Source: Comamonas sp. lk
GTDB lineage: Bacteria; Pseudomonadota; Gammaproteobacteria; Burkholderiales; Burkholderiaceae_C
Reading direction: 5' to 3'
Assembly (NCBI GenBank): GCA_945925985.1
Contig: CAMELV010000006.1
Coordinates: 1 to 64,000, forward strand
Length of the DNA: 64,000 nt
In this document: positions 9,506 to 18,920 of the stretch, piece by piece
Layout of the letters: each line of letters starts with the position of its first letter
Numbering within the stretch: position 1 is the stretch's first letter
Program-made: the position numbers and the translations under genes
The notes under the pieces: model-generated
What the model saw: only the letters and a program-made list of their open reading frames with translations
Told to the model about the DNA's origin: nothing
Databases searched by the model: none

Positions 9506-10267
9506 CTATGAGGGGGTTTGTGCTAGTGTTTCAGACCGGCGACGGGCGATGATGTTCTCCAGATCGACCTTGTGAATTTCGACGTCAATATGGTCACTAA
9601 TGGCCTGGGCCATGTCAGCCAAATGGCCCGACTGGAAAACCGTGATCAAGGTGTTGTGTTCCTCGACAATGTCGAGCATGGGCTTGCCCAATGCCGACAA
9701 TCCGAAAATGATGGTCATCTGGCGGGACAGCATTTCCCACATGTCACTCAGCACGGCGTTGCCAGCAAAATTGGTCAGAACCCGATGAAACTGAGTGTCG
9801 GCAGTGGCAAATCCGTAGACATCATTGGCAGCGGCACGCGCCTTCATGTCGTCCACAATGGACTGCAAGGCGTCGATGCTGGCCCTGTCATTTCGCCCGA
9901 GGCGGATGGCCCGGGTCAGCGCGGCCGTCTCAAGCGCCACCCGAACCTCGATCAGCTGGTCGATGCGCTCTGCCGTCACTGGCGTCAGCCGTATGCCCTT
10001 GTAGGGCTCATTGACGACAATGCCCTGACTTTCAAGGACTCGCAGCGCCTCACGAACGGGCACCCTGCTGACGCCCAGCCTCTGCGCCAACTCGGTCTCG
10101 ATAATCCGGTCTCCGGGAAGGATCAAGCCCTCGGCGGCAGCGCTAACCAGCGCCTCAATCACTTGCTGCGCCAAAGTACGCGGCTGCAATTTGGTCAGCG
10201 CCGACTTTTGAACGTCCTGCGAGCCAGAAGGGGTAAGCGATGGATGCTCCAGGACGAGATGTGCCAT
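9506..10267 (-). CDS. GntR family (FadR/FCD) transcriptional regulator
   Basis: A 253-residue regulator. A winged helix (about residues 30-95, with LPGDRIIETELAQRLGVSRVPVREALRVLE) is followed by an all-helical FCD ligand-binding domain (about 105-235, with VRVALETAALTRA and HNTLITVFQSG). It is first in a minus-strand operon with the enolase-superfamily, SDR, CocE and deacylase genes. A palindromic site lies 8 bases upstream of the start codon and a near-identical one in the divergent gap at 12419-12442. It probably controls itself and both catabolic blocks, with a sugar-acid-like ligand as effector. No Shine-Dalgarno sequence is visible before the ATG. Confidence 0.9.
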   Translation of the reverse strand: MAHLVLEHPSLTPSGSQDVQKSALTKLQPRTLAQQVIEALVSAAAEGLILPGDRIIETELAQRLGVSRVPVREALRVLESQGIVVNEPYKGIRLTPVTAERIDQLIEVRVALETAALTRAIRLGRNDRASIDALQSIVDDMKARAAANDVYGFATADTQFHRVLTNFAGNAVLSDMWEMLSRQMTIIFGLSALGKPMLDIVEEHNTLITVFQSGHLADMAQAISDHIDVEIHKVDLENIIARRRSETLAQTPS

Positions 10268-10274
10268 ATTGGAT

Positions 10275-10298
10275 ATTGTATACTATTATAAAGTATGC
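10275..10298 (-). promoter_or_regulatory. candidate GntR operator 1, overlapping a -10 box
   Basis: The core ATACTAT-TAT-AAAGTAT (10280-10296) is an inverted repeat with one mismatch. It matches the perfect palindrome of operator 2 at 12424-12440, and similarity extends outward to ATTG on the left and GC on the right. On the minus strand it contains TATAAT (10290-10285), a consensus -10 box 17 bases before the gntR ATG. Binding here would block gntR transcription. No convincing -35 box was seen. Confidence 0.7.
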
Positions 10299-10352
10299 GG
10301 TGAAAGTGGGGGTGGACGCCGGGCAGGATTGTCGGGCATCGTTACCCCGCCC

Positions 10353-12341
10353 TCACCACCCCAAGCGCGGGACCCAGGTCGACCACGCCTTGTTCCAGTA
10401 CGGCTGTCCATTGACCGTGATGCTGGTTTCTACGCTGTGGTGCATCCCAGTTGCATCGCTGCGCGTGGTGCACTGCGCGTAGACCCGGCACATCCAGTCG
10501 GGTCGGCTCATGTCATAACTAAAGTCGCTGACGACACTGGCCTGAGCAGGGCGATGCAAGTCGACGGTATAGCGCGACCGATTGACACCCACACCCGAAT
10601 TGGTCCGGTAGCTGCAAGCCAATGTACCGGCAATCAGGTCTCGGGTGACTGCATACTCCGGCGCCGGAATCTGATCCTGGGGCAGGGGTTCGAACTGACT
10701 GGGCAAAAACTCAGGGGGCGGTAGCGCTGCGGGCTGAACCACCGGTAGCTCCAGCCGCGACGGTTGCGTGTTTCCACGGTGAAGATAGGCCACGTAATGT
10801 TGCGGTGTGGGCCAGGCATTGAGTACATCGGCGCCACTCACCATCAGGCAGATACGGTGCCCCGGGGCAAACCGATAGGCGGCAGCCTGCAGTGGCACGT
10901 CCAACGGGTAGACCCGACCCGGAATCAAAGCCTCGGGCTCGCTGTGTGAGTTCAGATGTGTCAGGTTGAGCACCGCTTTGGTGACCAGAACGCTGGTGCC
11001 ATCGGGCGCCACGTCACACAGCTTCAGACTCAAAAATGCGCTCTCCGCGCCGGCCTGGTAGTACAACACCGCGCGTGGAACACCGACCACTTCCAGGGCG
11101 CCAGACAAGGGCTCGCCGATGTAGCCCAGTGACAAACCCAAGTCAATGCGCTGATCGTCTGCCATGCCCCAGCCGGGGCTAAATTGACCTATCGCGTAGC
11201 GGCCCGCTGCGACGCCTGCGTCGGGTCGGTACTGTAATTTGTCGACGCCGGGCAGATCGGTCTGCGGCACGCTCTCGGCGTCAAGACGGCCTCCCGCACC
11301 CAGCCGAAACGACACCTTGCTGGCCGGCGGTGGCCATGCCGGCTCGTTGCGAAAATAACCCGGGTCTTCCCGGCGCAACGGTGCCGGCGCCACGTAATCT
11401 CTCACGAACACCGTGACCGGCGGCTCAAGGTCGACGGGTCGGGCGGGATCGGTATCCAGTCCTTTAAGGTATTTGTCAAACCAGCGCAGGCACTCGAACC
11501 GGTCACTCATACGCGGCAAAGGCCACGCATTCTCAGGGTAGTTGTGCGTCCAGGGGCCAACGATCACCCTTTTGGGGCAGCTCAGACGTTCAAACGTGTG
11601 CAGCAGATCATCGCCATACCAGTCGGCCCACCCGCCAATCAGGAACGTGGCCGCTTTGACCTTGTCGTGCTCGTCCCGGAGCAGCCTGGACTGCCAAAAT
11701 GGCCCGTCCAACAGGTTCTCCACATAGGCCAGGCTCCAGGGCGACGAACGCTCAAGGCGCTCGCGCCAAACGGCCTCCCACCGATCTCCCAAAAGCTCTG
11801 GGGCAGGCGGGGCGTAGTTGTACGCGGCCATCAATGGCGCAAAGTTTTCCATCGCAAAAAGGCGCAGCGTGCCGCCCGGGCAGGCCATGCCTTGGTACCA
11901 GTCGGAACACATTTGGCACAACACCACCGCCTTCAAGGCCGGCGGGGCCTGACGCGCTGCGTCAAAACAAACCCCCGCGGTGTAACTGATGCCGATCATG
12001 CCGACATTGCCATCACACCAGGGTTGTTCGGCGCACCACTGAATCACCTCCACACCATCTTGCACCTCGGACTCGCTCGTCGGCGAACTGCTAAAGCCAT
12101 CGGAATCACCCGTGCCCCGTATGTCGACATTGACGAAGACATAGCCCTGAGACGCGAAAAAAGGGTAGCGGGTGGCGCGAGGCCCGTATGCGCTGTTGTT
12201 GACCTTGTGGTAAGGCGTGTACTCGATGATGGCCGGTACCCGCTGCCCCGCAACTTCGGGCAGATACAGATCGGCTGCCAGAGTGATGCCATCAGGCATT
12301 GGGATGCGGGCGTTGCGGATTACTTTGACTGCGTACGTCAT
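10353..12341 (-). CDS. CocE/NonD family hydrolase (copy 2)
   Basis: A 662-residue alpha/beta hydrolase of the CocE/S15 esterase-amidase group. It has MPDGITLAADLYLPE (15-29), the conserved RGTGDSDG (75-82), nucleophile S119 in GMIGISYTAG, and a C-terminal domain with FAPGHRICLMVSGADVLN. There is no signal peptide. It diverges from the plus-strand deacylase/ABC block across a 151-base gap that holds a candidate GntR operator. Together with the copy at 5550 it gives the locus two hydrolases, presumably for different linkages or stereoisomers. Confidence 0.88.
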   Translation of the reverse strand: MTYAVKVIRNARIPMPDGITLAADLYLPEVAGQRVPAIIEYTPYHKVNNSAYGPRATRYPFFASQGYVFVNVDIRGTGDSDGFSSSPTSESEVQDGVEVIQWCAEQPWCDGNVGMIGISYTAGVCFDAARQAPPALKAVVLCQMCSDWYQGMACPGGTLRLFAMENFAPLMAAYNYAPPAPELLGDRWEAVWRERLERSSPWSLAYVENLLDGPFWQSRLLRDEHDKVKAATFLIGGWADWYGDDLLHTFERLSCPKRVIVGPWTHNYPENAWPLPRMSDRFECLRWFDKYLKGLDTDPARPVDLEPPVTVFVRDYVAPAPLRREDPGYFRNEPAWPPPASKVSFRLGAGGRLDAESVPQTDLPGVDKLQYRPDAGVAAGRYAIGQFSPGWGMADDQRIDLGLSLGYIGEPLSGALEVVGVPRAVLYYQAGAESAFLSLKLCDVAPDGTSVLVTKAVLNLTHLNSHSEPEALIPGRVYPLDVPLQAAAYRFAPGHRICLMVSGADVLNAWPTPQHYVAYLHRGNTQPSRLELPVVQPAALPPPEFLPSQFEPLPQDQIPAPEYAVTRDLIAGTLACSYRTNSGVGVNRSRYTVDLHRPAQASVVSDFSYDMSRPDWMCRVYAQCTTRSDATGMHHSVETSITVNGQPYWNKAWSTWVPRLGW

Positions 12342-12492
12342 GTGTCCTCCCTAAGGGCCAGCGCCTGCTGTCAGACCGTCGTTGTCAGCGTTTTAACTAA
12401 CAAGGCAAGCGGATGAACATTGTATACTTTTAGAAAGTATGCTATTGTCCTCGTGACAGTGTTCTTCCGTCTTTGATTCTGGAGCCCGTCTG
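12342..12492. other. divergent intergenic region between the two catabolic blocks
   Basis: This gap separates the start of the second CocE hydrolase (minus) from the start of the second deacylase (plus), so it must hold promoters for both directions. Its most striking element is the palindrome at 12419-12442. TATACT at 12423-12428 could be a plus-strand -10 box lying inside that operator, but no good -35 box pairs with it. Confidence 0.6.
12419..12442. promoter_or_regulatory. candidate GntR operator 2
   Basis: A perfect inverted repeat, ATACTTT-TAG-AAAGTAT (12424-12440), inside a 24-base block that differs at only a few central positions from the block at 10275-10298. It lies in the divergent gap between the CocE hydrolase and the deacylase/ABC block. 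FCD-type GntR regulators commonly bind short AT-rich palindromes like this. Assignment to the neighbouring GntR protein is inference from the matched pair. Confidence 0.7.
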
Positions 12493-13515
12493 ATGCCACT
12501 TGTGAAAAGTCGAGTCCAATGCGACATCGATTTCGACCGTCCGGGACGGCAAGCGGCTTTTCTGCGTGCGCCTAACTCCACCAATACCTCGGGCTGGGGT
12601 ACGGTCCAAATTCCGATTTTTGTCCTCAAGAATGGCGTCGGTCCAACGCTGCTGCTCACAGGTGGGGTGCACGGCGACGAGTACGAAGGCCAGATCGCCA
12701 TTTCGCGCCTGGCCCAAACGATCAAACCAGAGGATATATCTGGACGGCTGATCCTGATGCCCTCGGTGAACCAGCCAGCGGCGCTCAACCAAAACGGCAC
12801 CAGGATGTCCCCCATTGACGGGCGCGACCTGAACCGCTGTTTCCCGGGCAACCCAACGGGCACGTTCAGCGACATGCTGGCGCACTTTATAGACAGCGCT
12901 ATTCTTCCGCACGTCGACGTCGCGGTGGACATGCATACTGGCGGTCACTCGGCCGAGTTCGCTTTGTGCACCGTCATGCACGCCATCGAAGACCTCGAAC
13001 TGCGCCGCAAAACTCTGGCGGCCGCCACAGCATTTGGGGCACCATTTAACGTGATTTTTTCGGGTGTTGACGAAGGTTCTACCTTGACTTCGGCGATCGA
13101 GCGGCGAAAAATTCTGTGCATTGGCACCGAAATCGGCGGCTGGGGCAGGGTCAGCTTGGAGGCCCTGCGCATCGGAGAGCGGGGTATACGAAACTTGATG
13201 CAGCACCTGGGCATGACAGCGGGAACGCCTGACACCACTCAAAAAAGTGGTGGCCCAGGGACCCGGCACATGGTGGTACCCAACCCAAGCTGTTACAGCT
13301 TCGCACCGAGCGGCGGCCTGTTTGAGCCGTGTCAGCTGGCAGGAGACGCGGTGGAAGCAGGCCAGGTTGCCGGCTTTCTTCATTTTGTCGAGGATCTTGA
13401 CCGAGCGCCGGTCGCCTTGCATTACCAAGCCAGCGGCCTGCTCTGGGCAGCCTGCGGCCCCGGGCGAGTACTGCGCGGTGACTGCGTCGCGGTGGTGATG
13501 CAATCTTATGAGTAA
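12493..13515 (+). CDS. succinylglutamate desuccinylase/aspartoacylase family deacylase (copy 2)
   Basis: A 340-residue zinc deacylase paralogous to the one at 4407. The triad is visible: H60 and E63 in GGVHGDEYEG, and H148 in VDMHTGGHSAEF. RDLNRCFPG (111-119) matches the substrate-arginine region of aspartoacylase-like enzymes. It is the first gene of the plus-strand block, just after the divergent operator region, and precedes the ABC transporter. It probably removes an acyl group, or opens an amide, in the imported compound. The substrate is unknown. Confidence 0.88.
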   Translation: MPLVKSRVQCDIDFDRPGRQAAFLRAPNSTNTSGWGTVQIPIFVLKNGVGPTLLLTGGVHGDEYEGQIAISRLAQTIKPEDISGRLILMPSVNQPAALNQNGTRMSPIDGRDLNRCFPGNPTGTFSDMLAHFIDSAILPHVDVAVDMHTGGHSAEFALCTVMHAIEDLELRRKTLAAATAFGAPFNVIFSGVDEGSTLTSAIERRKILCIGTEIGGWGRVSLEALRIGERGIRNLMQHLGMTAGTPDTTQKSGGPGTRHMVVPNPSCYSFAPSGGLFEPCQLAGDAVEAGQVAGFLHFVEDLDRAPVALHYQASGLLWAACGPGRVLRGDCVAVVMQSYE

Positions 13516-13589
13516 ACCAAAGCCTGAGGCAGGCAATGCCAACGTGTCCGTCACGGACTTCCATGATCCAACCCTAGGAGACTGATGTG

Positions 13590-15116
13590 ATGAAAAAAAC
13601 CTACCTTACTCTTGCAATGTCCGCATTGCTTGTCCTGACAAGCGCTGGGCCGGCGCACGCACAGAAAAAAGGAGGCGATGTGGTGATCGGGATGACGGCA
13701 GCGCCGCCCTCTCTGGACCCGCACGCCACCTCGGCGCAAGTGGCACGCAATGTCAATTTGCACATTTTCGAAACCCTGTACGCGCGGGACGAAGGTGCTC
13801 GGCCCGTGCCTGACTTGGCAGAAGGGGTCACCATTTCTGCCGATGGCCTGACCTACTTGTTCAAGCTGCGCACGGGCGTCAAGTTTCACAACGGCAAAGA
13901 CATGACTTCGGCCGACGTCGTGGCCTCATTGGAGCGCTATCGCAAGTCGGGCGCCTCGGCCAGTCTGATCGGTGCCATCGACTCGGTCAGCGCCAGCGGA
14001 CCGAATCAGGTCACCATCAAGCTGAAAACCGTGCAGTCCACCTTCCTTGGCAATTTGTCGAGCCCAAGGGCACCGATCGCCATCATGCCCTCCGAAGAAG
14101 CCGCCAAGGATATGGGCAAAGCCAGCTCCATTGGCACCGGGCCGTACAAGTTTGTTGAGTACAAGCCTGATAGCCACATCAAGATCACGCGATTTGACGG
14201 CTACAAGCCCAACCCAGCCTACAAAGAGCGTGACGGCTTTGCTGGCGCCAAGATTGCCTACATCGACAACGTAACCTTCCGCTTCATGCCCGAGACCAGT
14301 GCGCGTGATGCGGCTGTCGAGACCGGTCAAATCCAGCTGAACGAGACAACCGATGGTCCAACCGCCAAGCGCCTGAAAGGTAACCCCAACTTCCAGGTGA
14401 TTCCCGTGCTGCCCTTTGCCGCCATGATTCTCAAGTTCAACATGGCGCAGGGCGCTGGCACTGACCTGAACTTCCGCCGTGCGGTGGCACAGTCCCTTGA
14501 CCTTGAAGAAATCATGGCAGTGGCTTACCCCGATATTTACCGCATCGACACCAGCTGGGTCTATGGGGGTTCGGCCTACCACTCAGCCCGCAAGACCCCC
14601 AAGCAAGACCTTGCCGCTGCCAAAGCGACATTGGCCAAGTCTGGCTACAAGGGTGAGAAGCTGACCTTTATCGTGCACAACGACCGCCCCACGGTCGATA
14701 CGGCCACCGTTATTCAGCAACAGGTATCGCAAATTGGCGTCAACATGGAGGTGAAGGTAGCTGACTGGCCCACCACATCCAACCTGGGCCTCAAGAGCGA
14801 CACCGGCTGGAACCTCTGGACTCATGGCTTCGGGATTGAGCCCTACGAGGGACCCGCCTCTGCCATGTCACATTGGGTGAAAGGGCAAGGTCAGCGCAAG
14901 GCAGACCCCGTCATCGACGGCTTGTTCGAAAAGTTCAATAGCGAAATGAACGTTGACGTTCAGAAAAAATTGTTCGTCGATTTCGAGAATCAGATGAACG
15001 ACCAGGCCATTGCCGTAAATATGGGGAACTATGGCCTGTTTCAGGTCGCTACCTCCAAGCTGAAAAACTTCAAGGCCTACCGTATCCCACGCATGTGGGG
15101 TGTTTGGCTGGATTGA
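13590..15116 (+). CDS. ABC transporter substrate-binding protein, peptide/nickel (SBP_bac_5) family
   Basis: A periplasmic binding protein of about 508 residues. A lysine-rich N-terminus and hydrophobic core ending AHAQ form a Sec signal peptide (about residues 1-25). The mature start, KGGDVVIGMTAAPPSLDPH, is typical of the DppA/OppA family. AGGAG lies 9 bases before this ATG; a GTG three bases upstream is also possible. It heads a complete transporter with two permeases and two ATPases. The family takes up oligopeptides, glycosides and similar medium-sized ligands, so the substrate may be a conjugate rather than a free acid. Confidence 0.92.
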   Translation: MKKTYLTLAMSALLVLTSAGPAHAQKKGGDVVIGMTAAPPSLDPHATSAQVARNVNLHIFETLYARDEGARPVPDLAEGVTISADGLTYLFKLRTGVKFHNGKDMTSADVVASLERYRKSGASASLIGAIDSVSASGPNQVTIKLKTVQSTFLGNLSSPRAPIAIMPSEEAAKDMGKASSIGTGPYKFVEYKPDSHIKITRFDGYKPNPAYKERDGFAGAKIAYIDNVTFRFMPETSARDAAVETGQIQLNETTDGPTAKRLKGNPNFQVIPVLPFAAMILKFNMAQGAGTDLNFRRAVAQSLDLEEIMAVAYPDIYRIDTSWVYGGSAYHSARKTPKQDLAAAKATLAKSGYKGEKLTFIVHNDRPTVDTATVIQQQVSQIGVNMEVKVADWPTTSNLGLKSDTGWNLWTHGFGIEPYEGPASAMSHWVKGQGQRKADPVIDGLFEKFNSEMNVDVQKKLFVDFENQMNDQAIAVNMGNYGLFQVATSKLKNFKAYRIPRMWGVWLD

Positions 15117-15134
15117 TCTTCAAGTCAAAACGAT

Positions 15135-16079
15135 ATGGGACGCTTCATCATCCGCCGCCTTCTGGCGTCGATCCCGGTGTTGTTTTTGGTGTCCCTGATC
15201 ACGTTTGGCCTGTTGTGGCTGGTGCCGGGTGACCCGGCATCCATCTTTCTAGACGCCAGCGCCACTGCCGAGGCGCTGGACCGTGTTCGTCGGGAGCTCG
15301 GGCTTGACCGGCCCTTTCTGGTTCGCATGGGTGAGTGGTACATCCGGTTGTTGCAGGGTGATCTGGGAACCTCTCTGTTGCTTAACCGCAGTGTCACGGA
15401 GGCCATCTTGGAGCGGCTGCCCATCACGCTGTCGCTGACCGCCATGGCCTTTGTGGTATCCGTGCTGCTCGGCGTGACGGCAGGGGTGATGGCGGCAGTG
15501 CGCCATGGGCGCGCCGCTGACCAGAGCCTGATGAGCCTGGCGCTGCTTGGCCTGTCGATCCCCGAGTTCTGGCTGGGTCTGGTGCTGGTCTGGCTGGTGG
15601 CTGTGCTGGTGCCTATTTTTCCTGCTGGCGACTATGTCGCCTTTGCCAAAGACCCCTTGCAATGGGCCCGCCATCTGGCGCTACCCACCTTTACACTGGC
15701 CTGCATCCAGATGGGATTTGTCGCCCGCATGACGCGCTCTAGCATGCTCGAAGTGTTAAGCCAAGACTTCGTGCGCACTGCCCGCGCCAAAGGCCTTCCC
15801 GAGCCTTATGTGGTGCTACGGCACGGCTTGGTCAACGCCATGGTGCCGATCGTCACCGTGATGGGCATCATGGTCGGCGCGCTCCTTGGCGGTGCTGTGG
15901 TCACCGAGCAGGTTTTCTCCATTCCCGGCTTGGGGCGTCTGATCATTGGCGCCGTGTTGTCGCGCGATTTCCCGGTGATTCAGGGGGGGTTGTTGTTCCT
16001 CGCACTGATTTACCTCAGTGTCAATCTGGCGGTTGATCTCCTGTACGCGGTGATAGACCCGCGGGTCAGACTGGGCTAA
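15135..16079 (+). CDS. ABC transporter permease, DppB family
   Basis: A 314-residue inner-membrane permease of the dipeptide/oligopeptide transporter family. It begins MGRFIIRRLLASIPVLFLVS and has the usual six hydrophobic segments. The cytoplasmic coupling region RTARAKGLPEPYVVLRHGL matches the family EAA motif. It starts 18 bases after the binding-protein stop and ends 3 bases before the second permease. It forms the channel with the DppC-type partner. Confidence 0.92.
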   Translation: MGRFIIRRLLASIPVLFLVSLITFGLLWLVPGDPASIFLDASATAEALDRVRRELGLDRPFLVRMGEWYIRLLQGDLGTSLLLNRSVTEAILERLPITLSLTAMAFVVSVLLGVTAGVMAAVRHGRAADQSLMSLALLGLSIPEFWLGLVLVWLVAVLVPIFPAGDYVAFAKDPLQWARHLALPTFTLACIQMGFVARMTRSSMLEVLSQDFVRTARAKGLPEPYVVLRHGLVNAMVPIVTVMGIMVGALLGGAVVTEQVFSIPGLGRLIIGAVLSRDFPVIQGGLLFLALIYLSVNLAVDLLYAVIDPRVRLG

Positions 16080-16082
16080 GCC

Positions 16083-16928
16083 ATGACACAGCGAGCCAGT
16101 TTTGTGCGCCGACTGCTGTCCAACCGCTCATTCACCATCGGAGCGTCCCTGGTCGGGCTGGTACTGCTGCTGGCTTTGCTGGCGGGTGTCATCGCCCCGT
16201 TTGACCCACTCAAGGGCAACTTCCGAGCGCGCATGATGGCCCCTAGTCTGGAGCATTGGATGGGCACCGATCAATTCGGCCGCGACATCCTGTCGCGGGT
16301 GCTGCATGGCGCACGCATTTCTTTGCAGATCGGGTTCATGGTGGCCATCATCACGGCCTTGGCTGGCGTGCTGATCGGCGCGAGTTCGGGTTACTTCCGG
16401 CGCCTGGACGGCCCCCTCATGCGGCTGATGGACGCCTTTATGGCTTTCCCCTCCATCATTCTGGCGATCGCCGTGAGCTCTGTCCTGGGCGCATCGGTGA
16501 TCAATGTGATTTTTGCGCTGGCCATCGCGGCAACGCCACATACGGCGCGTATCGTCCGCGCCTCGGTGATGGTGGTGCGCGAAATGGAATTTGTCGAGGC
16601 CGCTCGCGCCCTTGGCGCCGGACATGCGCGCATCTTGTTTCGCCACATCATGGCCAACGCCATGGCGCCGCTGATGGTGCGCATCACCTATGTGTTTGCG
16701 GTTGCAATTCTGAACGAGGCTGTACTTTCGTTCATCGGTGTCGGCCCGCCGCCGCCAGCACCCACCTTTGGCGCCATCATCGCCAACGGCCGAGACTTTA
16801 TCGTGGCGGCCCCCTGGATCACGGTGGCCCCCGGGCTTGCAATTCTGGTCAGTGTGTTGGGCCTGAATTTGCTGGGCGACGGCTTGCGTGACGTCCTCGA
16901 CCCGCGCATGTCGGTGAATACCCGATGA
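16083..16928 (+). CDS. ABC transporter permease, DppC family
   Basis: A 281-residue partner permease. It has the N-terminal short arm of the DppC family (GVIAPFDPLKG, HWMGTDQFGRDILSRVLHGAR), hydrophobic helices, and the coupling segment EAARALGAGHARILFRHI. The stop overlaps the next gene's start by 4 bases, which indicates translational coupling. It forms a heterodimeric channel with the preceding permease. Confidence 0.92.
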   Translation: MTQRASFVRRLLSNRSFTIGASLVGLVLLLALLAGVIAPFDPLKGNFRARMMAPSLEHWMGTDQFGRDILSRVLHGARISLQIGFMVAIITALAGVLIGASSGYFRRLDGPLMRLMDAFMAFPSIILAIAVSSVLGASVINVIFALAIAATPHTARIVRASVMVVREMEFVEAARALGAGHARILFRHIMANAMAPLMVRITYVFAVAILNEAVLSFIGVGPPPPAPTFGAIIANGRDFIVAAPWITVAPGLAILVSVLGLNLLGDGLRDVLDPRMSVNTR

Positions 16929-17920
16929 GTCACGCTACACCCATGCTGCAGGTGCAACAGGTCACCACCACGCTGGGGACCGGCGGCCCAGAAATCCTGA
17001 GCGCGGTGGACATCAGCCTCAACAGCGGCGAGGTGCTCGGTGTCGTCGGTGAGTCAGGGTCGGGCAAGAGCATGCTGGCGCTGTCGATCATGGGGCTGCT
17101 GCCCCGGCCAATCGCCGTCAGCGGCGGCGAAATCCTGCTCCAGGGCCGCAACCTGCTGCAATTGCAGGCGCAAGAATTGCGCACCCTGCGCGGCAAAGAC
17201 ATGGCCATGATTTTCCAGGAGCCCATGACCTCGCTCAACCCGGTCATGCGCGTGGGTCAACAAATCGGTGAGGTGCTCCGCTGGCATAGGTCAATGCAGG
17301 GGGAGGCTGCGCGCCAAGAGGGCATTGCCCTGCTAAAGCGGGTGGAGATGCCAGACCCACAACGCCAGATCGACGCGTACCCCCACGAACTCTCAGGCGG
17401 CATGCGGCAGCGGGTGATGATTGCCATTGCCCTGGCCGGTCGGCCCAAGCTATTGATCGCCGACGAGCCCACCACCGCGTTGGATGTGACGATTCAAGCC
17501 CAGATCCTGGAGCTGATACGCAACATCCAGCGCGATGACGGTATGTCTGTGTTGTTGATCACGCATGACCTGGGCGTGATCGCCGAAATGTGCGACCGGG
17601 TCGCCGTCATGTATGCAGGGCGGGTCGTCGAGCAGGGTGCGGTTCTGGACATCTTTGACCGTCCCGCTCACCCCTATACCCGGGGTCTGCTCGCGTCACG
17701 CCCCAAGATTTCCGCCGGCGCCAACTGGCTCAGCACCATTGAGGGCACGGTGCCTGCGGTTGGGCAAATGGGTACCGGTTGCAGCTTTGCACCGCGCTGT
17801 GCACTTGCCGGGCAGGACTGTGCGCAACGGCCACCTTTGCGAGAAGTCGGCGTGGCACACCAAGCGGCCTGTGTTCGCCCGTTTGAAGGCGCGGCTGAGC
17901 CAAAGGCAGAGACAGCATGA
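16925..17920 (+). CDS. ABC transporter ATP-binding protein, DppD family
   Basis: A 331-residue ATPase. Walker [10 protein letters not shown]-loop [10 protein letters not shown], signature LSGGMRQR, Walker [13 protein letters not shown] and the switch HDLG are all present. The C-terminal oligopeptide-transporter extension has [15 protein letters not shown], a cysteine pattern seen in DppD-type subunits. It overlaps both neighbours by 4 bases. It works with the DppF-type ATPase to drive import. Confidence 0.92.
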   Translation: MSHATPMLQVQQVTTTLGTGGPEILSAVDISLNSGEVLGVVGESGSGKSMLALSIMGLLPRPIAVSGGEILLQGRNLLQLQAQELRTLRGKDMAMIFQEPMTSLNPVMRVGQQIGEVLRWHRSMQGEAARQEGIALLKRVEMPDPQRQIDAYPHELSGGMRQRVMIAIALAGRPKLLIADEPTTALDVTIQAQILELIRNIQRDDGMSVLLITHDLGVIAEMCDRVAVMYAGRVVEQGAVLDIFDRPAHPYTRGLLASRPKISAGANWLSTIEGTVPAVGQMGTGCSFAPRCALAGQDCAQRPPLREVGVAHQAACVRPFEGAAEPKAETA

Positions 17921-18909
17921 GCAGCGTCATCCCCTTGATCGAGGCGCGCGGACTGAGCAAGTATTTTGAGCGGCCTCGGCGCTTTTTGGCCCCTGCAGAG
18001 CCCCCATTGCGCGCGGTGGACGGCGTTGACCTCAGCATTGCACCGGGCGAGACGCTGGGTCTGGTGGGCGAGTCGGGCTGTGGCAAATCCACCACCGGCC
18101 GCTTGCTGTTGCGCCTGATAGAACCCAGTGGCGGCACCATCCTGCACCATGGTGAGGACATCACACGGCTGGACGCCGCCGGCATGCGCAGCAAGCGACG
18201 CGCGATGCAGATCGTGTTTCAGGACCCCTATGGTTCTCTGAACCCGCGCATGCGGGTGTCTGAACTCATCGCCGAGCCACTGGTGATCCATAGCGTGGGC
18301 GACAACGCCAGCCGGGTCGCCCGGGTGCAACGCCTGCTGGACCTGGTGAGCCTGCCCGCCAGCGCCCTGCAGCGCTATCCCCATGAATTTTCTGGCGGCC
18401 AGCGGCAGCGGATTGGTATCGCCCGGGCCTTGGCACTGGAACCTGAGTTCATCATCGCGGATGAGGCCGTCTCAGCACTCGACGTGTCGGTGCAAGCCCA
18501 GGTGATTAACCTGCTGCGTGAGCTGCAACGCGACCTGAAGCTCACCTACCTGTTCATCTCGCACAACCTGGCCGTGGTACGCAACATCAGCGACCGCGTG
18601 GCGGTAATGTACCTGGGCCGCATCGTTGAAGTGGCGCCGGCCAACGCGCTGTTTGCGCGCCCACAGCACCCCTACACCCAGGCCCTGTTGGCGGCCTTGC
18701 CGACCGACCATCCTTCGCAACGCCGAACCCATGCCGTCATCAAAGGTGACCTGCCCAAGCCGGACACCGCCAGCGTGGGTTGCAGATTTGCCAACCGTTG
18801 CCCCCATGCCCAATCCCAGTGTTTGACCCAAGACCCCGCTTTCCACGAGACCGCACCCAGCCACCAGGTGGCCTGTTTGCGGATCGCTGATGGCAGCCTG
18901 AAGCTTTGA
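17917..18909 (+). CDS. ABC transporter ATP-binding protein, DppF family
   Basis: A 330-residue second ATPase of the transporter. Walker [14 protein letters not shown]-loop [12 protein letters not shown], signature [10 protein letters not shown], Walker [12 protein letters not shown] and switch HNLAVV are visible. The C-terminus has the cysteine pattern [15 protein letters not shown]. Walker B carries EAVSALD rather than the more common EPVSALD. It overlaps the upstream ATPase by 4 bases and lies 11 bases before the M81 peptidase gene. Confidence 0.92.
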   Translation: MSSVIPLIEARGLSKYFERPRRFLAPAEPPLRAVDGVDLSIAPGETLGLVGESGCGKSTTGRLLLRLIEPSGGTILHHGEDITRLDAAGMRSKRRAMQIVFQDPYGSLNPRMRVSELIAEPLVIHSVGDNASRVARVQRLLDLVSLPASALQRYPHEFSGGQRQRIGIARALALEPEFIIADEAVSALDVSVQAQVINLLRELQRDLKLTYLFISHNLAVVRNISDRVAVMYLGRIVEVAPANALFARPQHPYTQALLAALPTDHPSQRRTHAVIKGDLPKPDTASVGCRFANRCPHAQSQCLTQDPAFHETAPSHQVACLRIADGSLKL

Positions 18910-18920
18910 AAGGTGACCCT

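Noticed and set aside
12442-13554. 370-codon minus-strand frame opposite the second deacylase
   Set aside because: Antisense shadow; it would also read through the candidate GntR operator flank.
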